Shown: piece by piece, positions 38,869 to 52,300 of the stretch | How positions within the stretch are numbered: position 1 is the first letter of the stretch | How the letters are laid out: each line of letters begins with the position of its first letter | NCBI GenBank assembly: GCA_037893225.1 | Contig: JAZGUH010000116.1 | Span: 1,426,001 to 1,490,000, forward strand | Direction of reading: 5' to 3' | Length of the DNA stretch: 64,000 bases | DNA from: Hippasteria phrygiana | Lineage: Eukaryota > Echinodermata > Asteroidea > Valvatida > Goniasteridae | Program-made: the position numbers and the translations under genes | Notes under the pieces: generated by a model | Told to the model about the DNA's origin: nothing | The model's database searches: none | The model's input: only the letters and a program-made list of their open reading frames with translations

Positions 38869-40490
38869 ATGAAATATCAACCAAATACAGTAATTTTGAC
38901 ATGTATGGATAGCTTAGATCTGGCGCTACATGTTGCAATTATCGGCGGCTTCTTAGAGTTAACACTTGTGGAGAAAATTCAAACCTCGCAATGTTTATTT
39001 TCTTTCCGGCCAACATCTGTGTACATGTTACCGTCTATTTATTGCTCCATGCATGTCAAATTCCCTAGTGTATGGACTTGCTTTATTCATTCATAATTGC
39101 ATGAAATATCAACCAAATGCAGTAATTTTGACATGTATGGATAACTTAGATCTGGCGCTACATGTTGCAATTATCGGCGGCTTCTTAGAGTTAACACTTG
39201 TGGAGAAAATTCAAACCTCGCAATGTTTATTTTCTTTCCGGCCAACATCTGTGTGCATATTACCTTCTATTTATTGCTCCATGCCTGTCAAATTCCCTAG
39301 GGTATGACTTGCTTTACTCATTCATAATTGCATGAAATATCAACCAAATACAGTAATTTTGACATGTATGGATAGCTTAGATCTGGCGCTACATGTTGCA
39401 ATTATCGGCGGCTTCTTAGAGTTAACACTTGTGGAGAAAATTCAAACCTCGCAATGTTTATTTTCTTTCCGGCCAACATCTGTGTGCATATTACCTTCTA
39501 TTTATTGCTCCATGCCTGTCAAATTCCCTAGGGTATGACTTGCTTTACTCATTCATAATTGCATGAAATATCAACCAAATACAGTAATTTTGACATGTAT
39601 GGATAGCTTAGATCTGGCGCTACATGTTGCAACCATCGGCGGCTTCCTAGAGTTAAAACTTGTGGAGAAAATTCAAACCTCGCAATGTTTATTTTCTTTC
39701 CGGCCAACATCTGTGTACATGTTACCGTCTATTTATTGCTCCATGCATGTCAAATTCCCTGGGGTATGGACTTGCTTTATTCATTCATAATTGCATGAAA
39801 TATCAACCAAATGCAGTACTTTTGACATGTATGGATAGCTTAGATCTGGCGCTACATGTTGCAATTATCGGCGGCTTCTTAGAGTTAACACTTGTGGAGA
39901 AAATTCAAACCTCGCAATGTTTATTTTCTTTCCGGCCAACATCTGTGTGCATATTACCTTCTATTTATTGCTCCATGCCTGTCAAATTCCCTAGGGTATG
40001 GACTTGCTTTATTCATTCATAATTGCATGAAATATCAACCAAATGCAGTAATTTTGACATGTATGGATAGCTTAGATCTGGCGCTACATGTTGCAATTAT
40101 CGGCGGCTTCTTAGAGTTAACACTTGTGGAGAAAATTCAAACCTCGCAATGTTTATTTTCTTTCCGGCCAACATCTGTGTACATGTTACCGTCTATTTAT
40201 TGCTCCATGCATGTCAAATTCCCTGGTGTATGGACTAGCTTTACTCATTCATAATTGCATGAAATATCAACCAAATACAGTAATTTTGACATGTATGGAT
40301 AGCTTAGATCTGGCGCTACATGTTGCAATTATCGGCGGCTTCTTAGAGTTAACACTTGTGGAGAAAATTCAAACCTCGCAATGTTTATTTTCTTTCCGGC
40401 CAACATCTGTGTACATGTTACCGTCTATTTATTGCTCCATGCATGTCAAATTCCCTAGGGTATGGACTTGCTTTATTCATTCATAATTGC
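38869..40490. repeat. F6-A2-A3-C2-A5-E4-F1 block, full copy 2
   Basis: Markers are C71 at 39633 and C25 at 39819. The block and the following A2, C3 monomers match 41880-43964 at an offset of 3011 bases (13 monomers), apart from A199 against G199 in the C3 tail. Confidence 0.92.
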
Positions 40491-41879
40491 ATGAAATATC
40501 AACCAAATGCAGTAATTTTGACATGTATGGATAACTTAGATCTGGCGCTACATGTTGCAATTATCGGCGGCTTCTTAGAGTTAACACTTGTGGAGAAAAT
40601 TCAAACCTCGCAATGTTTATTTTCTTTCCGGCCAACATCTGTGTGCATATTACCTTCTATTTATTGCTCCATGCCTGTCAAATTCCCTAGGGTATGACTT
40701 GCTTTACTCATTCATAATTGCATGAAATATCAACCAAATACAGTAATTTTGACATGTATGGATAGCTTAGATCTGGCGCTACATGTTGCAATCATCGGCG
40801 GCTTCCTAGAGTTAAAACTTGTGGAGAAAATTCAAACCTCGCAATGTGTATTTTCTTTCCGGCCAACATCTGTGTACATGTTACCGTCTATTTATTGCTC
40901 CATGCATGTCAAATTCCCTAGGGTATGGACTTGCTTTATTCATTCATAATTGCATGAAATATCAACCAAATGCAGTAATTTTGACATGTATGGATAGCTT
41001 AGATCTGGCGCTACATGTTGCAATTATCGGCGGCTTCTTAGAGTTAACACTTGTGGAGAAAATTCAAACCTCGCAATGTTTATTTTCTTTCCGGCCAACA
41101 TCTGTGTACATGTTACCGTCTATTTATTGCTCCATGCATGTCAAATTCCCTGGGGTATGGACTTGCTTTATTCATTCATAATTGCATGAAATATCAACCA
41201 AATGCAGTAATTTTGACATGTATGGATAGCTTAGATCTGGCGCTACATGTTGCAATTATCGGCGGCTTCTTAGAGTTAACACTTGTGGAGAAAATTCAAA
41301 CCTCGCAATGTTTATTTTCTTTCCGGCCAACATCTGTGTGCATATTACCTTCTATTTATTGCTCCATGCCTGTCAAATTCCCTAGGGTATGACTTGCTTT
41401 ACTCATTCATAATTGCATGAAATATCAACCAAATACAGTAATTTTGGCATGTATGGATAGCTTAGATCTGGCGCTACATGTTGCAATTATCGGCGGCTTC
41501 TTAGAGTTAACACTTGTGGAGAAAATTCAAACCTCGCAATGTTTATTTTCTTTCCGGCCAACATCTGTGTACATGTTACCGTCTATTTATTGCTCCATGC
41601 ATGTCAAATTCCCTAGGGTATGGACTTGCTTTATTCATTCATAATTGCATGAAATATCAACCAAATGCAGTAATTTTGACATGTATGGATAGCTTAGATC
41701 TGGCGCTACATGTTGCAATTATCGGCGGCTTCTTAGAGTTAACACTTGTGGAGAAAATTCAAACCTCGCAATGTTTATTTTCTTTCCGGCCAACATCTGT
41801 GTGCATATTACCTTCTATTTATTGCTCCATGCCTGTCAAATTCCCTAGGGTATGACTTGCTTTACTCATTCATAATTGC

Positions 41880-43501
41880 ATGAAATATCAACCAAATACA
41901 GTAATTTTGACATGTATGGATAGCTTAGATCTGGCGCTACATGTTGCAATTATCGGCGGCTTCTTAGAGTTAACACTTGTGGAGAAAATTCAAACCTCGC
42001 AATGTTTATTTTCTTTCCGGCCAACATCTGTGTACATGTTACCGTCTATTTATTGCTCCATGCATGTCAAATTCCCTAGTGTATGGACTTGCTTTATTCA
42101 TTCATAATTGCATGAAATATCAACCAAATGCAGTAATTTTGACATGTATGGATAACTTAGATCTGGCGCTACATGTTGCAATTATCGGCGGCTTCTTAGA
42201 GTTAACACTTGTGGAGAAAATTCAAACCTCGCAATGTTTATTTTCTTTCCGGCCAACATCTGTGTGCATATTACCTTCTATTTATTGCTCCATGCCTGTC
42301 AAATTCCCTAGGGTATGACTTGCTTTACTCATTCATAATTGCATGAAATATCAACCAAATACAGTAATTTTGACATGTATGGATAGCTTAGATCTGGCGC
42401 TACATGTTGCAATTATCGGCGGCTTCTTAGAGTTAACACTTGTGGAGAAAATTCAAACCTCGCAATGTTTATTTTCTTTCCGGCCAACATCTGTGTGCAT
42501 ATTACCTTCTATTTATTGCTCCATGCCTGTCAAATTCCCTAGGGTATGACTTGCTTTACTCATTCATAATTGCATGAAATATCAACCAAATACAGTAATT
42601 TTGACATGTATGGATAGCTTAGATCTGGCGCTACATGTTGCAACCATCGGCGGCTTCCTAGAGTTAAAACTTGTGGAGAAAATTCAAACCTCGCAATGTT
42701 TATTTTCTTTCCGGCCAACATCTGTGTACATGTTACCGTCTATTTATTGCTCCATGCATGTCAAATTCCCTGGGGTATGGACTTGCTTTATTCATTCATA
42801 ATTGCATGAAATATCAACCAAATGCAGTACTTTTGACATGTATGGATAGCTTAGATCTGGCGCTACATGTTGCAATTATCGGCGGCTTCTTAGAGTTAAC
42901 ACTTGTGGAGAAAATTCAAACCTCGCAATGTTTATTTTCTTTCCGGCCAACATCTGTGTGCATATTACCTTCTATTTATTGCTCCATGCCTGTCAAATTC
43001 CCTAGGGTATGGACTTGCTTTATTCATTCATAATTGCATGAAATATCAACCAAATGCAGTAATTTTGACATGTATGGATAGCTTAGATCTGGCGCTACAT
43101 GTTGCAATTATCGGCGGCTTCTTAGAGTTAACACTTGTGGAGAAAATTCAAACCTCGCAATGTTTATTTTCTTTCCGGCCAACATCTGTGTACATGTTAC
43201 CGTCTATTTATTGCTCCATGCATGTCAAATTCCCTGGTGTATGGACTAGCTTTACTCATTCATAATTGCATGAAATATCAACCAAATACAGTAATTTTGA
43301 CATGTATGGATAGCTTAGATCTGGCGCTACATGTTGCAATTATCGGCGGCTTCTTAGAGTTAACACTTGTGGAGAAAATTCAAACCTCGCAATGTTTATT
43401 TTCTTTCCGGCCAACATCTGTGTACATGTTACCGTCTATTTATTGCTCCATGCATGTCAAATTCCCTAGGGTATGGACTTGCTTTATTCATTCATAATTG
43501 C
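41880..43501. repeat. F6-A2-A3-C2-A5-E4-F1 block, full copy 3
   Basis: Markers are C71 at 42644 and C25 at 42830. Its last monomer is the first monomer of the right copy of the 27-monomer duplication, so the block joins regions 4 and 5. Confidence 0.92.
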
Positions 43502-46500
43502 ATGAAATATCAACCAAATGCAGTAATTTTGACATGTATGGATAACTTAGATCTGGCGCTACATGTTGCAATTATCGGCGGCTTCTTAGAGTTAACACTT
43601 GTGGAGAAAATTCAAACCTCGCAATGTTTATTTTCTTTCCGGCCAACATCTGTGTGCATATTACCTTCTATTTATTGCTCCATGCCTGTCAAATTCCCTA
43701 GGGTATGACTTGCTTTACTCATTCATAATTGCATGAAATATCAACCAAATACAGTAATTTTGACATGTATGGATAGCTTAGATCTGGCGCTACATGTTGC
43801 AATCATCGGCGGCTTCCTAGAGTTAAAACTTGTGGAGAAAATTCAAACCTCGCAATGTGTATTTTCTTTCCGGCCAACATCTGTGTACATGTTACCGTCT
43901 ATTTATTGCTCCATGCATGTCAAATTCCCTGGGGTATGGACTTGCTTTATTCATTCATAATTGCATGAAATATCAACCAAATGCAGTAATTTTGACATGT
44001 ATGGATAGCTTAGATCTGGCGCTACATGTTGCAATTATCGGCGGCTTCTTAGAGTTAACACTTGTGGAGAAAATTCAAACCTCGCAATGTTTATTTTCTT
44101 TCCGGCCAACATCTGTGTGCATATTACCTTCTATTTATTGCTCCATGCCTGTCAAATTCCCTAGGGTATGACTTGCTTTACTCATTCATAATTGCATGAA
44201 ATATCAACCAAATACAGTAATTTTGACATGTATGGATAGCTTAGATCTGGCGCTACATGTTGCAATCATCGGCGGCTTCCTAGAGTTAAAACTTGTGGAG
44301 AAAATTCAAACCTCGCAATGTTTATTTTCTTTCCGGCCAACATCTGTGTACATGTTACCGTCTATTTATTGCTCCATGCCTGTCAAATTCCCTAGGGTAT
44401 GACTTGCTTTACTCATTCATAATTGCATGAAATATCAACCAAATACAGTAATTTTGACATGTATGGATAGCTTAGATCTGGCGCTACATGTTGCAATCAT
44501 CGGCGGCTTCCTGGAGTTAAAACTTGTGGAGAAAATTCAAACCTCGCAATGTTTATTTTCTTTCCGGCCAACATCTGTGTACATGTTACCGTCTATTTAT
44601 TGCTCCATGCATGTCAAATTCCCTGGTGTATGGACTAGCTTTACTCATTCATAATTGCATGAAATATCAACCAAATTCAGTAATTTTGACATGTATGGAT
44701 AGCTTAGATCTGGCGCTACATGTTGCAATTATCGGCGACTTCTTAGAGTTAACACTTGTGGAGAAAATTCAAACCTCGCAATGTTTATTTTCTTTCCGGA
44801 CAACATCTGTGTGCATATTACCTTCTATTTATTGCTCCATGCATGTCAAATTCCCTAGGGTATGACTTGCTTTACTCATTCATAATTGCATGAAATATCA
44901 ACCAAATACAGTAATTTTGACATGTATGGATAGCTTAGATCTGGCGCTACATGTTGCAATTATCGGCGGCTTCTTAGAGTTAACACTTGTGGAGAAAATT
45001 CAAACCTCGCAATGTTTATTTTCTTTCCGGCCAACATCTGTGTACATGTTACCGTCTATTTATTGCTCCATGCATGTCAAATTCCCTGGGGTATGGACTT
45101 GCTTTATTCATTCATAATTGCATGAAATATCAACCAAATGCAGTAATTTTGACATGTATGGATAGCTTAGATCTGGCGCTACATGTTGCAATTATCGGCG
45201 GCTTCTTAGAGTTAACACTTGTGGAGAAAATTCAAACCTCGCAATGTTTATTTTCTTTCCGGCCAACATCTGTGTGCATATTACCTTCTATTTATTGCTC
45301 CATGCCTGTCAAATTCCCTAGGGTATGACTTGCTTTACTCATTCATAATTGCATGAAATATCAACCAAATACAGTAATTTTGGCATGTATGGATAGCTTA
45401 GATCTGGCGCTACATGTTGCAATTATCGGCGGCTTCTTAGAGTTAACACTTGTGGAGAAAATTCAAACCTCGCAATGTTTATTTTCTTTCCGGCCAACAT
45501 CTGTGTACATGTTACCGTCTATTTATTGCTCCATGCATGTCAAATTCCCTAGGGTATGGACTTGCTTTATTCATTCATAATTGCATGAAATATCAACCAA
45601 ATGCAGTAATTTTGACATGTATGGATAGCTTAGATCTGGCGCTACATGTTGCAATTATCGGCGGCTTCTTAGAGTTAACACTTGTGGAGAAAATTCAAAC
45701 CTCGCAATGTTTATTTTCTTTCCGGCCAACATCTGTGTACATGTTACCGTCTATTTATTGCTCCATGCATGTCAAATTCCCTAGGGTATGGACTTGCTTT
45801 ATTCATTCATAATTGCATGAAATATCAACCAAATGCAGTAATTTTGACATGTATGGATAGCTTAGATCTGGCGCTACATGTTGCAATTATCGGCGGCTTC
45901 TTAGAGTTAACACTTGTGGAGAAAATTCAAACCTCGCAATGTTTATTTTCTTTCCGGACAACATCTGTGTGCATATTACCTTCTATTTATTGCTCCATGC
46001 ATGTCAAATTCCCTAGGGTATGACTTGCTTTACTCATTCATAATTGCATGAAATATCAACCAAATACAGTAATTTTGACATGTATGGATAGCTTAGATCT
46101 GGCGCTACATGTTGCAATTATCGGCGGCTTCTTAGAGTTAACACTTGTGGAGAAAATTCAAACCTCGCAATGTTTATTTTCTTTCCGGCCAACATCTGTG
46201 TACATGTTACCGTCTATTTATTGCTCCATGCATGTCAAATTCCCTGGGGTATGGACTTGCTTTATTCATTCATAATTGCATGAAATATCAACCAAATGCA
46301 GTAATTTTGACATGTATGGATAGCTTAGATCTGGCGCTACATGTTGCAATTATCGGCGGCTTCTTAGAGTTAACACTTGTGGAGAAAATTCAAACCTCGC
46401 AATGTTTATTTTCTTTCCGGCCAACATCTGTGTGCATATTACCTTCTATTTATTGCTCCATGCCTGTCAAATTCCCTAGGGTATGACTTGCTTTACTCAT

Positions 46501-49500
46501 TCATAATTGCATGAAATATCAACCAAATACAGTAATTTTGGCATGTATGGATAGCTTAGATCTGGCGCTACATGTTGCAATTATCGGCGGCTTCTTAGAG
46601 TTAACACTTGTGGAGAAAATTCAAACCTCGCAATGTTTATTTTCTTTCCGGCCAACATCTGTGTACATGTTACCGTCTATTTATTGCTCCATGCATGTCA
46701 AATTCCCTAGGGTATGGACTTGCTTTATTCATTCATAATTGCATGAAATATCAACCAAATGCAGTAATTTTGACATGTATGGATAGCTTAGATCTGGCGC
46801 TACATGTTGCAATTATCGGCGGCTTCTTAGAGTTAACACTTGTGGAGAAAATTCAAACCTCGCAATGTTTATTTTCTTTCCGGCCAACATCTGTGTACAT
46901 GTTACCGTCTATTTATTGCTCCATGCATGTCAAATTCCCTAGGGTATGGACTTGCTTTATTCATTCATAATTGCATGAAATATCAACCAAATGCAGTAAT
47001 TTTGACATGTATGGATAGCTTAGATCTGGCGCTACATGTTGCAATTATCGGCGGCTTCTTAGAGTTAACACTTGTGGAGAAAATTCAAACCTCGCAATGT
47101 TTATTTTCTTTCCGGCCAACATCTGTGTACATGTTACCGTCTATTTATTGCTCCATGCATGTCAAATTCCCTGGGGTATGGACTTGCTTTATTCATTCAT
47201 AATTGCATGAAATATCAACCAAATGCAGTAATTTTGACATGTATGGATAGCTTAGATCTGGCGCTACATGTTGCAATTATCGGCGGCTTCTTAGAGTTAA
47301 CACTTGTGGAGAAAATTCAAACCTCGCAATGTTTATTTTCTTTCCGGCCAACATCTGTGTGCATATTACCTTCTATTTATTGCTCCATGCCTGTCAAATT
47401 CCCTAGGGTATGACTTGCTTTACTCATTCATAATTGCATGAAATATCAACCAAATACAGTAATTTTGGCATGTATGGATAGCTTAGATCTGGCGCTACAT
47501 GTTGCAATTATCGGCGGCTTCTTAGAGTTAACACTTGTGGAGAAAATTCAAACCTCGCAATGTTTATTTTCTTTCCGGCCAACATCTGTGTACATGTTAC
47601 CGTCTATTTATTGCTCCATGCATGTCAAATTCCCTAGGGTATGGACTTGCTTTATTCATTCATAATTGCATGAAATATCAACCAAATGCAGTAATTTTGA
47701 CATGTATGGATAGCTTAGATCTGGCGCTACATGTTGCAATTATCGGCGGCTTCTTAGAGTTAACACTTGTGGAGAAAATTCAAACCTCGCAATGTTTATT
47801 TTCTTTCCGGCCAACATCTGTGTACATGTTACCGTCTATTTATTGCTCCATGCATGTCAAATTCCCTGGGGTATGGACTTGCTTTATTCATTCATAATTG
47901 CATGAAATATCAACCAAATGCAGTAATTTTGACATGTATGGATAGCTTAGATCTGGCGCTACATGTTGCAATTATCGGCGGCTTCTTAGAGTTAACACTT
48001 GTGGAGAAAATTCAAACCTCGCAATGTTTATTTTCTTTCCGGCCAACATCTGTGTGCATATTACCTTCTATTTATTGCTCCATGCCTGTCAAATTCCCTA
48101 GGGTATGACTTGCTTTACTCATTCATAATTGCATGAAATATCAACCAAATACAGTAATTTTGGCATGTATGGATAGCTTAGATCTGGCGCTACATGTTGC
48201 AATTATCGGCGGCTTCTTAGAGTTAACACTTGTGGAGAAAATTCAAACCTCGCAATGTTTATTTTCTTTCCGGCCAACATCTGTGTACATGTTACCGTCT
48301 ATTTATTGCTCCATGCATGTCAAATTCCCTAGGGTATGGACTTGCTTTATTCATTCATAATTGCATGAAATATCAACCAAATGCAGTAATTTTGACATGT
48401 ATGGATAGCTTAGATCTGGCGCTACATGTTGCAATTATCGGCGGCTTCTTAGAGTTAACACTTGTGGAGAAAATTCAAACCTCGCAATGTTTATTTTCTT
48501 TCCGGCCAACATCTGTGTGCATATTACCTTCTATTTATTGCTCCATGCCTGTCAAATTCCCTAGGGTATGACTTGCTTTACTCATTCATAATTGCATGAA
48601 ATATCAACCAAATACAGTAATTTTGACATGTATGGATAGCTTAGATCTGGCGCTACATGTTGCAATTATCGGCGGCTTCTTAGAGTTAACACTTGTGGAG
48701 AAAATTCAAACCTCGCAATGTTTATTTTCTTTCCGGCCAACATCTGTGTACATGTTACCGTCTATTTATTGCTCCATGCATGTCAAATTCCCTAGTGTAT
48801 GGACTTGCTTTATTCATTCATAATTGCATGAAATATCAACCAAATGCAGTAATTTTGACATGTATGGATAACTTAGATCTGGCGCTACATGTTGCAATTA
48901 TCGGCGGCTTCTTAGAGTTAACACTTGTGGAGAAAATTCAAACCTCGCAATGTTTATTTTCTTTCCGGCCAACATCTGTGTGCATATTACCTTCTATTTA
49001 TTGCTCCATGCCTGTCAAATTCCCTAGGGTATGACTTGCTTTACTCATTCATAATTGCATGAAATATCAACCAAATACAGTAATTTTGACATGTATGGAT
49101 AGCTTAGATCTGGCGCTACATGTTGCAATTATCGGCGGCTTCTTAGAGTTAACACTTGTGGAGAAAATTCAAACCTCGCAATGTTTATTTTCTTTCCGGC
49201 CAACATCTGTGTGCATATTACCTTCTATTTATTGCTCCATGCCTGTCAAATTCCCTAGGGTATGACTTGCTTTACTCATTCATAATTGCATGAAATATCA
49301 ACCAAATACAGTAATTTTGACATGTATGGATAGCTTAGATCTGGCGCTACATGTTGCAACCATCGGCGGCTTCCTAGAGTTAAAACTTGTGGAGAAAATT
49401 CAAACCTCGCAATGTTTATTTTCTTTCCGGCCAACATCTGTGTACATGTTACCGTCTATTTATTGCTCCATGCATGTCAAATTCCCTGGGGTATGGACTT

Positions 49501-49521
49501 GCTTTATTCATTCATAATTGC
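43270..49521. repeat. Region 5: 27-monomer segment, right copy
   Basis: This is the partner of 27288-33539, with the same class order throughout. Shared rare markers include G127 in C3 (43859), A80 in H1 (44738), T201 in the F6 at 48596 and C71 in C2 (49360). Upstream, F1 is preceded by an E4 monomer rather than E1. Downstream, C2 is followed by A5 rather than F2. Both junctions therefore fall at or within one monomer of the stated limits. Confidence 0.92.
44196..45352. repeat. D1-E2-H1-B1-A1 block, copy 5 of 5
   Basis: The H1 marker is at 44738. It lies within the right copy of the 27-monomer duplication (offset 15982 from copy 4) and lacks the private T155 of copy 4, so that change is younger than the duplication. 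Confidence 0.92.
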
Positions 49522-49753
49522 ATGAAATATCAACCAAATGCAGTACTTTTGACATGTATGGATAGCTTAGATCTGGCGCTACATGTTGCAATTATCGGCG
49601 GCTTCTTAGAGTTAACACTTGTGGAGAAAATTCAAACCTCGCAATGTTTATTTTCTTTCCGGCCAACATCTGTGTGCATATTACCTTCTATTTATTGCTC
49701 CATGCCTGTCAAATTCCCTAGGGTATGGACTTGCTTTATTCATTCATAATTGC
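48596..49753. repeat. F6 block, five-monomer copy (F6-A2-A3-C2-A5)
   Basis: Markers are C71 at 49360 and C25 at 49546. It ends after A5, and A1 then D1 follow at 49754. Together with the copies at 32614, 34930, 38869 and 41880 this makes five F6 blocks of three different lengths. Confidence 0.9.
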
Positions 49754-52300
49754 ATGAAATATCAACCAAATGCAGTAATTTTGACATGTATGGATAGCTT
49801 AGATCTGGCGCTACATGTTGCAATTATCGGCGGCTTCTTAGAGTTAACACTTGTGGAGAAAATTCAAACCTCGCAATGTTTATTTTCTTTCCGGCCAACA
49901 TCTGTGTGCATATTACCTTCTATTTATTGCTCCATGCCTGTCAAATTCCCTAGGGTATGACTTGCTTTACTCATTCATAATTGCATGAAATATCAACCAA
50001 ATACAGTAATTTTGACATGTATGGATAGCTTAGATCTGGCGCTACATGTTGCAATCATCGGCGGCTTCCTAGAGTTAAAACTTGTGGAGAAAATTCAAAC
50101 CTCGCAATGTTTATTTTCTTTCCGGCCAACATCTGTGTACATGTTACCGTCTATTTATTGCTCCATGCCTGTCAAATTCCCTAGGGTATGACTTGCTTTA
50201 CTCATTCATAATTGCATGAAATATCAACCAAATACAGTAATTTTGACATGTATGGATAGCTTAGATCTGGCGCTACATGTTGCAATTATCGGCGGCTTCT
50301 TAGAGTTAACACTTGTGGAGAAAATTCAAACCTCGCAATGTTTATTTTCTTTCCGGCCAACATCTGTGTGCACATTACCTTCTATTTATTGCTCCATGCC
50401 TGTCAAATTCCCTAGGGTATGACTTGCTTTACTCATTCATAATTGCATGAAATATCAACCAAATACAGTAATTTTGACATGTATGGATAGCTTAGATCTG
50501 GCGCTACATGTTGCAATTATCGGCGGCTTCTTAGAGTTAACACTTGTGGAGAAAATTCAAACCTCGCAATGTTTATTTTCTTTCCGGCCAACATCTGTGT
50601 ACATGTTACCGTCTATTTATTGCTCCATGCATGTCAAATTCCCTGGTGTATGGACTAGCTTTACTCATTCATAATTGCATGAAATATCAACCAAATTCAG
50701 TAATTTTGACATGTATGGATAGCTTAGATCTGGCGCTACATGTTGCAATTATCGGCGGCTTCTTAGAGTTAACACTTGTGGAGAAAATTCAAACCTCGCA
50801 ATGTTTATTTTCTTTCCGGCCAACATCTGTGTACATGTTACCGTCTATTTATTGCTCCATGCATGTCAAATTCCCTGGGGTATGGACCTGCTTTATTCAT
50901 TCATAATTGCATGAAATATCAACCAAATGCAGTAATTTTGACATGTATGGATAGCTTAGATCTGGCGCTACATGTTGCAATTATCGGCGGCTTCTTAGAG
51001 TTAACACTTGTGGAGAAAATTCAAACCTCGCAATGTTTATTTTCTTTCCGGCCAACATCTGTGTACATGTTACCGTCTATTTATTGCTCCATGCATGTCA
51101 AATTCCCTAGGGTATGGACTTGCTTTATTCATTCATAATTGCATGAAATATCAACCAAATGCAGTAATTTTGACATGTATGGATAACTTAGATCTGGCGC
51201 TACATGTTGCAATTATCGGCGGCTTCTTAGAGTTAACACTTGTGGAGAAAATTCAAACCTCGCAATGTTTATTTTCTTTCCGGCCAACATCTGTGTACAT
51301 GTTACTGTCTATTTATTGCTCCATGCATGTCAAATTCCCTAGGGTATGGACTTGCTTTATTTATTCATAATTGCATGAAATATCAACCAAATGCAGTAAT
51401 TTTGACATGTATGGATAACTTAGATCTGGCGCTACATGTTGCAATTATCGGCGGCTTCTTAGAGTTAACACTTGTGGAGAAAATTCAAACCTCGCAATGT
51501 TTATTTTCTTTCCGGCCAACATCTGTGTGCATATTACCTTCTATTTATTGCTCCATGCCTGTCAAATTCCCTAGGGTATGACTTGCTTTACTCATTCATA
51601 ATTGCATGAAATATCAACCAAATACAGTAATTTTGACATGTATGGATAGCTTAGATCTGGCGCTACATGTTGCAATTATCGGCGGCTTCTTAGAGTTAAC
51701 ACTTGTGGAGAAAATTCAAACCTCGCAATGTTTATTTTCTTTCCGGCCAACATCTGTGTACATGTTACCGTCTATTTATTGCTCCATGCATGTCAAATTT
51801 CCTAGGGTATGGACTTGCTTTACTCATTCATAATTGCCTGAAATATCAACCAAATACAGTAATTTTGACATGTATGGATAGCTTAGATCTGGCGCTACAT
51901 GTTGCAATTATCGGCGGCTTCTTAGAGTTAACACTTGTGGAGAAAATTCAAACCTCGCAATGTTTATTTTCTTTCCGGCCAACATCTGTGTACATGTTAC
52001 CGTCTATTTATTGCTCCATGCATGTCAAATTCCCTGGGGTATGGACTTGCTTTATTCATTCATAATTGCATGAAATATCAACCAAATGCAGTAATTTTGA
52101 CATGTATGGATAGCTTAGATCTGGCGCTACATGTTGCAATTATCGGCGGCTTCTTAGAGTTAACACTTGTGGAGAAAATTCAAACCTCGCAATGTTTATT
52201 TTCTTTCCGGCCAACATCTGTGTGCATATTACCTTCTATTTATTGCTCCATGCCTGTCAAATTCCCTAGGGTATGACTTGCTTTACTCATTCATAATTGC
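49522..52300. repeat. Region 6: irregular patch between ordered regions
   Basis: Order: A5, A1, D1, A3 (C158 at 50373), an E4 with A19, B5 (C at 50887), F2, an F2 with A44 and T164 (51306), A2, F5 (C218), B1 (C at base 1, 51838), A1. Most of these monomers carry at least one rare or private state, and the neighbour order matches no other place except that the F5, B1, A1 end recurs at 60873. It looks like a junction where several exchanges met. Confidence 0.82.

Larger units (their letters stand above)
33540..43269. repeat. Region 4: F6-led blocks and a trimer run
   Basis: Order from 33540: F2, B2, A1, F3, B2, A1, F6, A2, A3, C2, A5, E4, F1 (C85). From 36552: B2, A1, F3 three times. From 38637: an A5-like monomer with C218 and A25, then F6, A2, A3, C2, A5, E4, F1, A2, C3 (A199), B2, A1, F3, A1. 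From 41880: F6, A2, A3, C2, A5, E4. No non-satellite sequence is present. Confidence 0.87.
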
